DNA of 64,000 nt from Saprospiraceae bacterium. Its GTDB lineage: Bacteria > Bacteroidota > Bacteroidia > Chitinophagales > Saprospiraceae. The notes beneath the pieces are model-generated. The model was not told the DNA's origin. It was given only the letters and a program-made list of their open reading frames with translations, and did no database searches. Where the stretch lies: NCBI GenBank assembly GCA_024103005.1, contig JAGFJA010000025.1, positions 1-64,000 on the forward strand, read 5' to 3'. Every line of letters starts with the position of its first letter. The stretch's first letter is position 1. Positions 1 to 8,874 of the stretch are shown piece by piece. A program made the translations under genes and the position numbers.

Positions 1-200
1 CCCTCAGCTCTCAGGACATCCATGCCTCGGAGTATGAGGTACGGCTGTATAATCTGCAGGGAAGGCTCCTTCGGACGGATGACCTCTGGGAGGCGGGCAC
101 CTTGCGTGTACCCGTCTATGACCTACCAACAGGTACCTACATCTATCAGGTATGGCATAAGGGCAGACCGCTGACTTCAGGGAAGTTTGTAAAGATTTGA
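1..200 (+). CDS. 3' end of a T9SS-exported protein (partial)
   Basis: An open frame enters from the left edge (codons in phase from base 3) and stops with TGA at 198-200. The 65 visible residues form the last part of a type A T9SS C-terminal sorting domain: a beta-strand with V-R-L-Y-N-L-Q-G-R, then L-P-T-G-T-Y-I-Y-Q-V and a final K-F-V-K-I. In Bacteroidota this domain directs a protein through the outer membrane by the PorU/PorV sortase route and is cleaved off. The functional part of the protein lies outside the window, so its activity cannot be named. A strong hairpin follows directly. The base composition is visibly GC-richer than most of the window, like the dnaE2-type gene at 3.1-6.0 kb. 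Confidence 0.85.
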   Translation, partial: LSSQDIHASEYEVRLYNLQGRLLRTDDLWEAGTLRVPVYDLPTGTYIYQVWHKGRPLTSGKFVKI

Positions 201-205
201 TTATA

Positions 206-238
206 AGAAAGACCAGGTGGGAGCCATCTGGTCTTTCT
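206..238 (+). terminator. Hairpin terminator after the T9SS cargo gene
   Basis: AGAAAGACCAG at 206-216 pairs perfectly with CTGGTCTTTCT at 228-238, and the stem continues inward (TGG with CCA) around a GAG loop. It begins six bases after the stop codon at 200. The downstream T-run is short, so it is a plausible intrinsic terminator rather than a textbook one. Confidence 0.7.
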
Positions 239-655
239 CATTGTTTAACTAAAATAGTCCGGGAAGTGTTCGTTATAATAAACAAATCCATTCCGAAGAT
301 TATTCACTCCTTTTATCACTGCAAACACCAAAACGTCCGGTTTCCGGCGATAGTCCGACCATCGTACAACTTTTCCCCGAAAAATTATACTTCATTTCAA
401 CTAAAAATATTCTCTCAAATAATCGCATCAAATAATCGTAGCCTTTTATGCAGCCCCCTTATGATATATCGCCGGAATTGTTAAAATCTATTGCACCGAT
501 TTCAGAAAAAATCGGAATATCCAATGCAAAGTTCTTAATCAGCCCCTTAGCGCATCAATCAAACTTCCTTCAAATTTTCAAATAAATATTTCTATGAATT
601 ATTTACCAATCCCCATCATTTCAACTTGCAAAGCAAAGCTAAACTTTGTCACATC
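239..655. other. Intergenic region without a recognisable gene
   Basis: About 420 bases separate the terminator from the convergent VOC gene. The sequence is AT-rich. The only open frame here, read through the terminator on the + strand, has a composition unlike its neighbours and no recognisable motif. I see no RNA gene or repeat. Confidence 0.5.
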
Positions 656-1096
656 TCACTCGTTTGGATGCTCATCATAATTGACCATCCAGTGTATGCC
701 AAACTTATCCGTAAACATCCCGAAGTAGGCTCCCCAGAAAGTCTTTTCCATAAGCATGGTCACCCGACCGTCAGCGGATAGTCCTGAAAAAAGCCGGTCA
801 GCTTCCTCCTTACTTTCTGCATTGATGGAAATGGAGTAGTTATTCCCTTCCCTGAATTGAGAAGACCATTCACCTGCCGTATCACTTCCCATCAGCCAGG
901 TCTCTGCACTGACTGGTAAAGATACGTGCATTACCCGTGAGGCCTCCTCCGGCGGAACAGTGGAGGATTCATCTCCCGGTGGCATATCGCCAAATGTGCT
1001 CATCGTTACGAATTCTCCTCCAAATACGGATCTATAAAATTCGAAAGCTTCCTTGCAATTTCCGTTAAAGGTTAAATAGACGTTTACACTTGCCAT
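656..1096 (-). CDS. VOC-superfamily (PhnB/glyoxalase-like) protein
   Basis: This 146-residue cytoplasmic protein has the layout of PhnB-type members of the vicinal oxygen chelate fold. The N-terminus carries N-G-N-C-K-E-A-F-E-F-Y, followed by V-F-G-G-E, and the C-terminus has W-G-A-Y-F-G-M-F-T-D-K-F-G-I-H-W. The length matches the family (about 135-150). These proteins usually act as dimers with paired beta-alpha-beta-beta-beta modules. Many are of unknown substrate, and the old name 3-demethylubiquinone methyltransferase-like is not functional evidence. It lies only nine bases downstream of the SRPBCC gene on the same strand, so the two are probably co-transcribed. SRPBCC/VOC pairs are common in Bacteroidota. 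The exact reaction is unknown. Confidence 0.85.
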   Translation of the reverse strand: MASVNVYLTFNGNCKEAFEFYRSVFGGEFVTMSTFGDMPPGDESSTVPPEEASRVMHVSLPVSAETWLMGSDTAGEWSSQFREGNNYSISINAESKEEADRLFSGLSADGRVTMLMEKTFWGAYFGMFTDKFGIHWMVNYDEHPNE

Positions 1097-1105
1097 ATAT
1101 AGATA

Positions 1106-1645
1106 TTATTTTTCCATTAACTGCTTCAGATTATCCAATCCGACTTGGAAGTCATTACCGACTGCCTTGTCCATATCCATAAATAAATTCATCAGATTCA
1201 TCGGATAGGGAAAAGAACCCTTGAATCCCCATTTAACCTTTGTCTGACCCGGACCGGCTTCCTCCGTAATCATGTAAGCATCGTCCTGAGCTTCAAAAGG
1301 CACCTTAAATCGAAGTTTGGTATCTATCCGCTTACCTTCCACAATATTTATAATCTCTTGTTCGCCTTGTCCCACCTGCTCATTGTCACTCTCCCAGGCA
1401 GCTATAAATCCGACTGTACCGTCCGTCCCCGTATAAGTTTTCTTCATATTTGGGTCCATTTTGTTCCACTTACTGTAATTGTCCTGATTTTTCAGAAGTT
1501 TGATATAGGCAAAGACTTCCGGTAGAGGTTGATTGATGACTATTTCTTTTTCAACCGCATAATCCTTTTTGACAAATAAGGCGACAATGAGCAAAATTGC
1601 GATGACTCCAATGAGAAAATAGAAGATTTTTTTAACGATTTTCAT
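1106..1645 (-). CDS. SRPBCC-family (polyketide-cyclase/START-like) membrane-anchored protein
   Basis: A 179-residue protein starts with a lysine-rich tip and a single hydrophobic segment (about residues 7-25), then a START/Bet v1-like SRPBCC domain. Family features include the strand V-I-N-Q-P-L-P-E-V-F-A-Y-I near residue 36, K-W-N-K-M-D-P after it, and a long C-terminal helix with G-L-D-N-L-K-Q-L-M. SRPBCC domains hold a deep hydrophobic ligand cavity; here the ligand is unknown. The anchor suggests the domain faces the periplasm. The gene is first in a two-gene unit with the VOC gene at 656-1096. Confidence 0.85.
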   Translation of the reverse strand: MKIVKKIFYFLIGVIAILLIVALFVKKDYAVEKEIVINQPLPEVFAYIKLLKNQDNYSKWNKMDPNMKKTYTGTDGTVGFIAAWESDNEQVGQGEQEIINIVEGKRIDTKLRFKVPFEAQDDAYMITEEAGPGQTKVKWGFKGSFPYPMNLMNLFMDMDKAVGNDFQVGLDNLKQLMEK

Positions 1646-1886
1646 GATGCAATAATTTAATAAAAGATGAACTTATCCTTTGATTTTCAGGCTTTGAGGT
1701 AAAGTTAAATGAAATAAAAACACCTTGTATCAATAATCTGTCAATTAATTCTATTTACAGATGAAGAAATTCAAACTGACAATTCTCTTCCTCCAGATTT
1801 ATGATTCATTTGATGCCATACCCGTATTGATTGGAAAATCTTAGTACAAAATATACATCATTTTCGTATCATCGGGATTTTAGTTG

Positions 1887-1894
1887 TAAGTTTG
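1887..1894 (+). promoter_or_regulatory. Putative -7 element TAAGTTTG for the GH53 gene
   Basis: The octamer matches the Bacteroidota primary-sigma -7 consensus TAnnTTTG and lies 25 bases before the first possible start of the GH53 gene at 1920. No clear TTG -33 partner is visible at the usual 19-21 base spacing. Confidence 0.45.
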
Positions 1895-1919
1895 ACCTTA
1901 GCGTCAGATATTCAGAATT

Positions 1920-3038
1920 ATGCTTAAATCAGTACGGAGCAACTTCATCTTTTTTTTCGAAAAAATCAGATTATGGATGTTATTCCTCCCTTACACTGCA
2001 TTGCTATTGATGTTTATCGGTTGTGTAAAAAACGGACCCGAACCGGATCCACCCAAGGACAAATTGTTTTTAAAAGGAATGGACATCAGCTTCCTGCCCG
2101 AAATCAGGCAATATGGCATTCAGTTCAGCGATGAAGCCGGTCAGAAGAAGGATATGCTGGATATTCTGAAATCTGCCGGGGTCAATCTTATCCGTATAAG
2201 GCTATGGACAGGTTCACCTGCTGGACATTCCGGCGAAGAGGAGGTAACTGCTCTTGCCCGGCAATGCAGGGGCAAGGGCTTCAAGGTGCTGCTGGACCTG
2301 CATTACTCAAACACATGGGCCGATCCGGGCAAACAGTATATTCCTTCATCATGGAAAAATCTTGACAATACAACTCTTTTGGATTCTGTCTATCAATATA
2401 CCTATCGCATCACCGATAAGATCCGTCCCGATTACATCCAGATAGGCAATGAAGTCAACAATGGCCTGATATGGCCTGCGGGAAAGTCGGACAATGGCAG
2501 CATGATGGACCAAATCCTGAGTACCGGTTGCCGCGCCGTCCGGACTGTTGACAAAGAGACAGGCATCATGATACATTACGCCGGACTAGAAGGGTGTGAA
2601 GACTTCTTTAAGCGCATTACCGACCGGGGAGTAGATTTCGATATTGCCGGAATTTCCTATTATCCATACTGGCACGGAAAATCCCTGTCAACGGTAGATT
2701 TTGTCCTGAACAATATTCAGAATAAGTTACACAAGGAGACCTTTATTGTGGAGTTTGCCTATCCTTTTACCCTTGGGTGGAATGATCATACCAATAATAT
2801 TATCGGACTTGAAAGTCAGTTGGTCAGTGGTTATCCGGCCACCATGGAAGGTCAGCGTGACTTCATCGCTGCCATCAGAGAGCTGTGTAAGCACACCGGA
2901 TCTATGGGATTCTGTTATTGGGGCGGTGAATTTGTCGCCTTTAAGGGAAATAATGCTACCGATGGCTCTTCGTGGGAAAACCAAGCATTATTTAACTTTG
3001 ATTTTATGGCTAATCCCGGCCTCGAACCATTCAAATAG
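1920..3038 (+). CDS. GH53 arabinogalactan endo-beta-1,4-galactanase, lipoprotein
   Basis: This 372-residue protein resembles glycoside hydrolase family 53 along its whole length. It opens with G-M-D-I-S-F-L-P-E, followed by I-R-I-R-L-W and the L-D-L-H-Y-S-N-T-W-A-D-P-G-K-Q motif. The acid/base Glu lies in I-G-N-E-V-N-N-G (E178) and the nucleophile in I-V-E-F-A-Y-P (E278). GH53 enzymes cut beta-1,4-galactan side chains of pectin. The N-terminus is a lipoprotein signal ending in L-M-F-I-G-C (C35). The downstream ATG at 1977 would give a more typical 16-residue signal and may be the real start. It is therefore probably envelope-anchored. No SusCD pair is adjacent, so it is not in a classical polysaccharide utilisation locus here. 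Confidence 0.9.
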   Translation: MLKSVRSNFIFFFEKIRLWMLFLPYTALLLMFIGCVKNGPEPDPPKDKLFLKGMDISFLPEIRQYGIQFSDEAGQKKDMLDILKSAGVNLIRIRLWTGSPAGHSGEEEVTALARQCRGKGFKVLLDLHYSNTWADPGKQYIPSSWKNLDNTTLLDSVYQYTYRITDKIRPDYIQIGNEVNNGLIWPAGKSDNGSMMDQILSTGCRAVRTVDKETGIMIHYAGLEGCEDFFKRITDRGVDFDIAGISYYPYWHGKSLSTVDFVLNNIQNKLHKETFIVEFAYPFTLGWNDHTNNIIGLESQLVSGYPATMEGQRDFIAAIRELCKHTGSMGFCYWGGEFVAFKGNNATDGSSWENQALFNFDFMANPGLEPFK

Positions 3039-3050
3039 ATATTTATTATT

Positions 3051-3058
3051 TATTTTTG
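3051..3058 (+). promoter_or_regulatory. Putative -7 element TATTTTTG for the dnaE2-type gene
   Basis: This matches TAnnTTTG and lies 13 bases after the GH53 stop and about 50 bases before the GTG start at 3108. It suggests the polymerase gene has its own promoter. Confidence 0.4.
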
Positions 3059-3107
3059 ACGAATATGTCGTCATTATGTACGATATTTGCGTCATAAATA
3101 AGTCCTT

Positions 3108-6053
3108 GTGTATCTCAATGTCCATTCCTGGTTTAGTCTCCGATATGGTACGCTCTCGCCTGAAAAGTTGGCAGAAGCGGCATATCAACTTGGTATTCGG
3201 TCGATGGCACTGACTGACATCAACAATACGTCGTGTGCCTATCAATTTATTCAGGCATGTCGTCAGAAGGGCATCCGTCCCATTCTGGGTATTGAATTCA
3301 GGCGGGCTGACGATCGTCTGTTATACGTGGGGATAGCACGTACCAAAGAAGGTTGGGCGCGGCTGTGCAGGTTGCTTTCCGATGCTTCCCGTCAGGGTAA
3401 AGACCTGCCTTCCTGCGCTCCGCTGTTGGAAGATGTGTACTTTATATACCGGCATCAGCCTAAAGACATCCGAACCTTCAGGGATGACGAGTTTTACGGC
3501 ATCCGTCCGGAAGAGGCAGGCGCCCTGTATTCGTCGCCTCTGCGGGCACACCGGGACAGGCTGGTGATCTTCGCGCCCGTCACCTTCGGCAATGTGGAGG
3601 AATATAAGGTACACAAGCTGCTTCGCTGTATCGACCGGAATATCTTATTGGGTCAGTTGCAGGACAAAGACTGTGCGACGCCGGCTGAGACCTTTCTATC
3701 CGAAGACGAGCTACGGGCGGCCTTTGCCCTGTATCCCGACATCATCCGGAATACGGAAGCGCTGATAGACAGTTGCTCGATAGACATAACATCCGCACGT
3801 ACCAACAACAGACAGTGTTTTACCGCCGACCGTGAAGGGGACTACAAGTTACTCGCCAAGCTTGCCGCCACCGGCTGCATCCGCCGTTATGGCCGTTACA
3901 ATGAACAGGCAGTCCGGCGGGTTGAATCCGAGCTGAAGGTCATTCGGGAGCTGGACTACTGTGCTTATTTCCTCATTACATGGGACATCGTGCGGTACGG
4001 ACAGAGTGCCGGCTATTTTCATGTAGGGCGTGGCAGCGGGGCCAATTCGATTGTGGCTTACTGCCTGGGGATCACAGATGTGGACCCTCTGGAGCTGGAT
4101 CTTTATTTTGAGCGTTTTATCAATCCGCACCGTTCTTCGCCGCCGGACTTTGACATAGATTTTTCGTGGGATGAGCGGGATGATGTGACGGATTATATTT
4201 TTAAGCGTTATGGTGCCGATCATGTCGCCCTGCTGTCCACATACAACACTTTCAAGGGCAAGTCAATTATCCGCGAACTGGGCAAGGTCGTCGGTCTCCC
4301 CAAAAACGATATAGATCTCATCGTGGATCATCCGCTGGACACAGACAAACATCATCCCTTTGGCAAGCACATTTTTAAGTATGGCAAGATGCTGGAGGGC
4401 TTTCCTAACTATCTTTCGATACATGCCGGAGGAGTACTCATCAGTGAGCGTCCTCTTTATGAATACACGGCACTCAAGCAGATGCCCAAGGGCTTTCCGG
4501 TCACCCACTTTGATATGTATGGCGCCGAAGACCTCCACTTTCACAAATATGATATCCTGAGTCAGCGGGGCCTGGGACACATCAAGGATGCCATCGACCT
4601 GGTAGCCCGCAATCAGGGGCGGATAGTGGACATCCACGACATATACCACATCAAAAATGATGAGGGTGTCCGGGCACGGTTGCGCAGTGCGCGCTGCATC
4701 GGCTGTTTTTACATTGAATCACCCGCCATGCGTGGTCTCATCAGCAAGCTGAGCTGTGACAACTACGTCCATCTGGTCGCTGCCAGTTCGATTATCCGTC
4801 CGGGCGTAGCCAAGTCAGGCATGATGCGGGAATACATCAGCCGCGCACACCAACCGGACAAGATCCAATACCTGCATCCCGTATTCGAGCAGCATCTGAG
4901 CGAGACGTATGGCATCATGGTCTATCAGGAAGATGTGATGAAGATCGTCCACCACTTTGCAGGCCTCGGCCTGGACGAATCCGACGTCCTGCGCCGAATC
5001 ATGACAGGTAAGAAGAAAAACTCCGATACCTTTACCAATCTGCGCGATAAATACTTCACCAACTGTAGGGAGCGTGGCTATAGTGAGGAACTGACACTGG
5101 AGGTATGGCGTCAAATAGAGAGCTTCAGCGGGTATTCGTTCTGTAAGGCGCACTCAGCGAGCTTTGCCGTCGAATCTTTCCAGAGCCTTTACCTGAAGAC
5201 GTACTATCCACTGGAGTTTATGGTAGCCGTCATCAACAACTTCGGCGGCTTCTACAGCACTGAGCTGTATATCCATGAAGCACGCATGTGCGGTGCGACA
5301 ATCCATCCGCCATGTGTCAACCGAAGTCATCGACTCACCACCATTTATGGTAAAGACGTATATATTGGAATGGGTCTGGTGCGCGACCTGGAGCATAAAA
5401 CAATCCGGAATATCATGATTGCAAGGGCGGAAGGAGGGGATTTTACGAGTTTTGAAAACTTTGTCAACCGGGTTTCGATAGACGGTCGCCAGCTGGATAT
5501 CCTGATCCGTATCGGAGCGTTTCGCTTTACCGGGATGAATAAGTATGAGCTTATGTGGGAAAAAAACTCTGTATATAATGTGCGGCACAAGGAAGCTGCC
5601 GGCATGCCGGTGCTGTTTGAGGCGGAGTATGAGCACTTTGAATTACCGGTTTTGGACGAACCGGATTATGAGCAAGCCTTTGACGAGATAGAACTGCTGG
5701 GCTTCCCGCTCTGTTCGCCATTCTCATTGATTGAGGGCGAATTGCCGGCACATATCGTTTCGGACGCAATGCCAAGCTATAGCGGCAAAAAGGTCGTGAT
5801 GGTCGGGTATTACGTAACCCGGAAACCCGTCCGAACAGTCAATCACACCCTGATGTACTTCTTCACCTGGGTGGACAGGGAAGGCGTGTTTTTTGACACG
5901 GTGCACTTTCCGACTGCTGCCGCCAAGGCGCCATTCAGAGGTAAGGGTTGCTATGTCCTGCATGGCCGGATAGTGCTGGACTTCGGCTTTCCCAGCCTGG
6001 AGGTGAGCCGGATGGACAAGTTACCCATGGTCAAAGACAGCCGTTATCAGTAA
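3108..6053 (+). CDS. dnaE2: DNA polymerase III alpha-like subunit, DnaE2/ImuC type
   Basis: The 981-residue product is a C-family DNA polymerase. It starts with a PHP domain (H-S-W-F-S-L-R-Y-G-T-L-S-P, residues 6-18). The palm follows, with G-R-G-S-G-A-N-S and the catalytic aspartates in P-D-F-D-I-D-F. A fingers/HhH region carries M-V-Y-Q-E-D-V-M and the S-F-C-K-A-H-S-A-S-F motif. A C-terminal OB-fold contains V-M-V-G-Y-Y-V-T. Replicative DnaE is usually at least 1150 residues; this length fits the shorter error-prone DnaE2 (ImuC) used in translesion synthesis. An in-frame TAA at 3099-3101 makes the GTG at 3108 the only sensible start. The usual partners imuA and imuB are not adjacent. The gene is visibly GC-rich with many CTG, CGG and GGC codons, unlike deoC downstream, which suggests a different history. 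Confidence 0.88.
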   Translation: MYLNVHSWFSLRYGTLSPEKLAEAAYQLGIRSMALTDINNTSCAYQFIQACRQKGIRPILGIEFRRADDRLLYVGIARTKEGWARLCRLLSDASRQGKDLPSCAPLLEDVYFIYRHQPKDIRTFRDDEFYGIRPEEAGALYSSPLRAHRDRLVIFAPVTFGNVEEYKVHKLLRCIDRNILLGQLQDKDCATPAETFLSEDELRAAFALYPDIIRNTEALIDSCSIDITSARTNNRQCFTADREGDYKLLAKLAATGCIRRYGRYNEQAVRRVESELKVIRELDYCAYFLITWDIVRYGQSAGYFHVGRGSGANSIVAYCLGITDVDPLELDLYFERFINPHRSSPPDFDIDFSWDERDDVTDYIFKRYGADHVALLSTYNTFKGKSIIRELGKVVGLPKNDIDLIVDHPLDTDKHHPFGKHIFKYGKMLEGFPNYLSIHAGGVLISERPLYEYTALKQMPKGFPVTHFDMYGAEDLHFHKYDILSQRGLGHIKDAIDLVARNQGRIVDIHDIYHIKNDEGVRARLRSARCIGCFYIESPAMRGLISKLSCDNYVHLVAASSIIRPGVAKSGMMREYISRAHQPDKIQYLHPVFEQHLSETYGIMVYQEDVMKIVHHFAGLGLDESDVLRRIMTGKKKNSDTFTNLRDKYFTNCRERGYSEELTLEVWRQIESFSGYSFCKAHSASFAVESFQSLYLKTYYPLEFMVAVINNFGGFYSTELYIHEARMCGATIHPPCVNRSHRLTTIYGKDVYIGMGLVRDLEHKTIRNIMIARAEGGDFTSFENFVNRVSIDGRQLDILIRIGAFRFTGMNKYELMWEKNSVYNVRHKEAAGMPVLFEAEYEHFELPVLDEPDYEQAFDEIELLGFPLCSPFSLIEGELPAHIVSDAMPSYSGKKVVMVGYYVTRKPVRTVNHTLMYFFTWVDREGVFFDTVHFPTAAAKAPFRGKGCYVLHGRIVLDFGFPSLEVSRMDKLPMVKDSRYQ

Positions 6054-6137
6054 AGTAAGGGTCAAATTAAGTAAAAATAAAAAAGTACAATTATCATCAC
6101 CGAAGAAAAATCTAATTTTATTCAATGAAAATTTTTC

Positions 6138-6177
6138 CCTAATACACAGTCGAAATGCCCGTTTTTCGACGATTAGG
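6138..6177. other. Imperfect stem-loop between dnaE2 and deoC
   Basis: CCTAAT (6138-6143) pairs with ATTAGG (6172-6177), and inside it GTCGAAA (6149-6155) pairs with TTTCGAC (6164-6170), with an asymmetric internal loop. No U-run follows on the + strand. It may act as a weak terminator or RNA-stability element for the dnaE2-type transcript; the role is inferred. Confidence 0.35.
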
Positions 6178-6231
6178 AGAAAAAGAATTCTGAATGATCT
6201 TTCATTCGCATTTTCCAAGGGTTAAATTGCT

Positions 6232-6239
6232 TATCTTTG
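6232..6239 (+). promoter_or_regulatory. Putative -7 element TATCTTTG for the deoC operon
   Basis: A perfect TAnnTTTG octamer lies 21 bases before the GTG start of deoC at 6261. It marks the likely promoter of the deoC-SPOR-rodA transcript. Confidence 0.6.
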
Positions 6240-6260
6240 TCACTTTAAAAAATTTTCTTA

Positions 6261-6911
6261 GTGGAACATTTAAATAAATTAATCGACCTTACATATTTAA
6301 AACCCGACACAACACGTCTTAGAATCAACCAATTATGCGAAGAATCCATAGAATACGATGTATGCTCTGTATGTGTCCCACCCTATTTTGTACAACAGGC
6401 AGTCAGATTGTTGGAAAACCATCCCATCAAAATTTGTACCGTCATCGGCTTCCCCTATGGCTATGATGCCACTCAGGTTAAAGCCGAAGCCATAAAAAAA
6501 GCCGTGGAAGAAGGAGTGGACGAAATAGATGTAGTCGCAAATATAGCAGCAATCAAAAGTGGTGACTGGGCTTACATCTCCAATGATGCAGAAAGCATGA
6601 CCCGACTCGGACACATGCGCAACCTGACAGTGAAGTGGATAATCGAAATGAACCTACTTACACGCGAAGAAATCGCAAAAGTGTGCAAAATAGCCGTTGA
6701 CAAAGAAGTTGACTTTGTAAAGACGGGTACAGGGACTGCCGGTGGTGCAGTTACCGTCGAAGACATCAGACTCCTTCGCACCTTATTACCGGCATCTATG
6801 CAGGTTAAAGCAAGCGGCGGCATCAGGACTATGGAACAGGCTGTCGCATTGGTCGAAGCAGGTGCCAATCGCCTGGGCACTTCCGTCATAAAACCCCTGA
6901 TCGCTCCATGA
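6261..6911 (+). CDS. deoC: Deoxyribose-phosphate aldolase
   Basis: This 216-residue TIM-barrel class I aldolase interconverts 2-deoxyribose 5-phosphate with glyceraldehyde 3-phosphate and acetaldehyde in deoxynucleoside salvage. Family landmarks are I-D-L-T-Y-L-K-P near the N-terminus (in place of the usual D-x-T-x-L), the V-I-G-F-P-Y-G loop, E-I-D-V-V-A-N-I, the Schiff-base lysine in D-F-V-K-T-G-T-G (K154) and the second active-site lysine in V-K-A-S-G-G-I-R (K183). Length is normal for the short bacterial type. The GTG start at 6261 lies just after a good -7 motif. Its last four bases overlap the start of the SPOR gene, indicating translational coupling. Confidence 0.95.
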   Translation: MEHLNKLIDLTYLKPDTTRLRINQLCEESIEYDVCSVCVPPYFVQQAVRLLENHPIKICTVIGFPYGYDATQVKAEAIKKAVEEGVDEIDVVANIAAIKSGDWAYISNDAESMTRLGHMRNLTVKWIIEMNLLTREEIAKVCKIAVDKEVDFVKTGTGTAGGAVTVEDIRLLRTLLPASMQVKASGGIRTMEQAVALVEAGANRLGTSVIKPLIAP

Positions 6912-7294
6912 AATCCATTGGTATAATAGGATTATTGCTGTGGATGACGACTGCACTGAATGCCCAGAAAGTCACGATAACCATTGATGAAGACGTCAAA
7001 GCTCAGGTCATGGCGTATAACAATGAACAACTATCCAAAAGGATGATTCCCGTATATCGTATTCAGTTCGGAGCTACCTCCGACAGAAGAGCTATGGAAA
7101 CCGAACTGGCAAACTTTAAATCCGAATTTAATCTGAAGGCAGACTGGTTTCAAAAAGGCCCCTACTATTATTTGAAAACAGGAGCCTATCGGTCAAAATT
7201 AGAGGCCTATCCGGACTTTAAGGCGATTTCATCAAAATACGGCAGTGCGGTTTTTATCGTTGAAAATGTGAAAAAACAGTTCGTCCTTGAATAA
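6908..7294 (+). CDS. Small exported SPOR-domain protein
   Basis: A 128-residue protein has a cleavable signal peptide ending L-N-A-Q (about residue 20), then a short linker and a SPOR domain starting at V-Y-R-I-Q-F-G-A and including Y-Y-Y-L-K-T-G-A-Y. SPOR domains bind denuded peptidoglycan glycan strands, typically at division or growth sites. The start ATG overlaps the deoC stop as ATGA, and rodA follows 32 bases downstream, so a periplasmic cell-wall role alongside RodA is a reasonable inference. The protein has no other domain, so it is probably an accessory binding protein. Confidence 0.82.
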   Translation: MKSIGIIGLLLWMTTALNAQKVTITIDEDVKAQVMAYNNEQLSKRMIPVYRIQFGATSDRRAMETELANFKSEFNLKADWFQKGPYYYLKTGAYRSKLEAYPDFKAISSKYGSAVFIVENVKKQFVLE

Positions 7295-7326
7295 TATTTC
7301 AATCCACGATCCATATTTTTTCCCGT

Positions 7327-8733
7327 ATGGTTAAGAGTCAGAGTCATAAAGAAGCAGGGAAGGTTGACTGGGTGCTTATTTCAATTTACTTTGCACTGGT
7401 CTCTATCGGGTGGTTTATGATATACGCTGTGAGTCACGACAATAATCCGTCCAATTTAATCCTAAGCCTGGATTACAATGCAGGTCGCCAATTGGTGTGG
7501 ATTGGCGTATCCTTATTTGTCCTGTTTTTTGTACTTGCCTTTGATGAAAAGTTCTGGCGGACATTCGCCTACGGCTTTTATGGTATTGGAATTGTTTTGC
7601 TGATATTAGTCCTCTTTTTCGGAAAGGTTATCAACGGACAAAAAGCTTGGTTCGGCATTGGCATGTTTACTTTCCAACCGGCAGAAATAGCCAAATTCGG
7701 CACCTGCCTGGCACTTGCCAACCTTCTGAGCGACTACAAGATAAAATTAACCGACAACAGGTCTGCACTTGTTGCGACGGCCATGGTTTTATTTCCCCCT
7801 CTGCTTATAATGTTTCAGCCGGATGCCGGGTCTGCCCTGGTATTTTTCTCCTTTTTTATACTTATGTACCGGGAAGGGCTTAATTCTACTATCTACATCA
7901 TAGTCCTGTCTTTTGCAGCTCTGTTTATTACTTCCTTATTATTCGGATTTGATTTGACTTACTTTTTTATTTTAATCACCGGACTTGGAATTTTAGCCTA
8001 TCAGCTGCCAAACAGGCTCTACTACATGATAACGGTGGCGCTGACAGGAATCGGCGGATTTATTGCCGTAAACAGCGGGAGCTCAAAAGAAATCCTCATC
8101 GCATTGACACTGATATTGTTGGTACTGGCAGCAGTCTTGGTTTTCAGAAAGAAAATGCAATTTGTCTTCATCATTTCATCCCTCATAGTAATTGCTACCA
8201 TGACATCCTTCTTTTCCAACTTTGTATTCAACATCCTCGAACCCCACCAGCAGGAAAGAATCAATGTATGGCTGCATCCGGAACGGTGCGATCCAAGGGG
8301 CTCCCTTTATAATGTACTCCAATCCAAGATGGCAATCGGCTCCGGCGGACTTGCCGGCAAAGGCTTCCTGAACGGCACCCTGACCAAGTTGAACTATGTA
8401 CCCGAACAGACCACCGACTTCATTTTTTGTACAGTAGGTGAAGAACACGGATTTATCGGCACCTTCACGGTTATCGGTATATATTTATTCCTGCTCATAA
8501 GATTGTCTATTGTTGCCGAACGGCAGAAGTTGAGCTTTGCACGTAACTATATTTGGGGTGTGGCGGGTATCCTTTTTTTCCATTTTTTGATAAATATAGG
8601 TATGACAATGGGCCTCGTTCCTATCATTGGAATTCCCTTACCCTTCGTAAGCTATGGAGGTTCTTCTTTAATCGGATTTACCATATTGCTGGGCGTGGTA
8701 ATTAAGCTGGACAGTGTACGGGAAAAAGACTAA
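7327..8733 (+). CDS. rodA: Rod shape-determining SEDS glycosyltransferase RodA
   Basis: The 468-residue integral membrane protein has about ten hydrophobic segments and the signature motifs of the FtsW/RodA/SpoVE family: F-Q-P-A-E-I-A-K near residue 117, F-Q-P-D-A-G-S-A-L, the extracellular Y-V-P-E-Q-T-T-D-F-I-F loop with G-E-E-H-G-F-I-G, and P-L-P-F-V-S-Y-G-G-S-S near the C-terminus. RodA polymerises lipid II glycan during cell elongation with a class B penicillin-binding protein. RodA is preferred over FtsW because the gene is not in a dcw cluster and the family wording matches RodA more closely. mrdA/mreBCD are not visible in the window. It ends the deoC-SPOR-rodA run. Confidence 0.92.
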   Translation: MVKSQSHKEAGKVDWVLISIYFALVSIGWFMIYAVSHDNNPSNLILSLDYNAGRQLVWIGVSLFVLFFVLAFDEKFWRTFAYGFYGIGIVLLILVLFFGKVINGQKAWFGIGMFTFQPAEIAKFGTCLALANLLSDYKIKLTDNRSALVATAMVLFPPLLIMFQPDAGSALVFFSFFILMYREGLNSTIYIIVLSFAALFITSLLFGFDLTYFFILITGLGILAYQLPNRLYYMITVALTGIGGFIAVNSGSSKEILIALTLILLVLAAVLVFRKKMQFVFIISSLIVIATMTSFFSNFVFNILEPHQQERINVWLHPERCDPRGSLYNVLQSKMAIGSGGLAGKGFLNGTLTKLNYVPEQTTDFIFCTVGEEHGFIGTFTVIGIYLFLLIRLSIVAERQKLSFARNYIWGVAGILFFHFLINIGMTMGLVPIIGIPLPFVSYGGSSLIGFTILLGVVIKLDSVREKD

Positions 8734-8874
8734 AGTCAGGTATTTGAAAAGCACATGAAAAACATTTTTACCTAAAAAATTATTTCTGATTATCCAAAAT
8801 TATTAATATTTTTATAATATATATTTCATTGATATTATGATTTATATAAAATTTTAAATAGAAATGAATAATCC

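Noticed and set aside
197-484. 95-residue + ORF after the partial T9SS gene
   Set aside because: It runs through the terminator, has no motif and an atypical composition.
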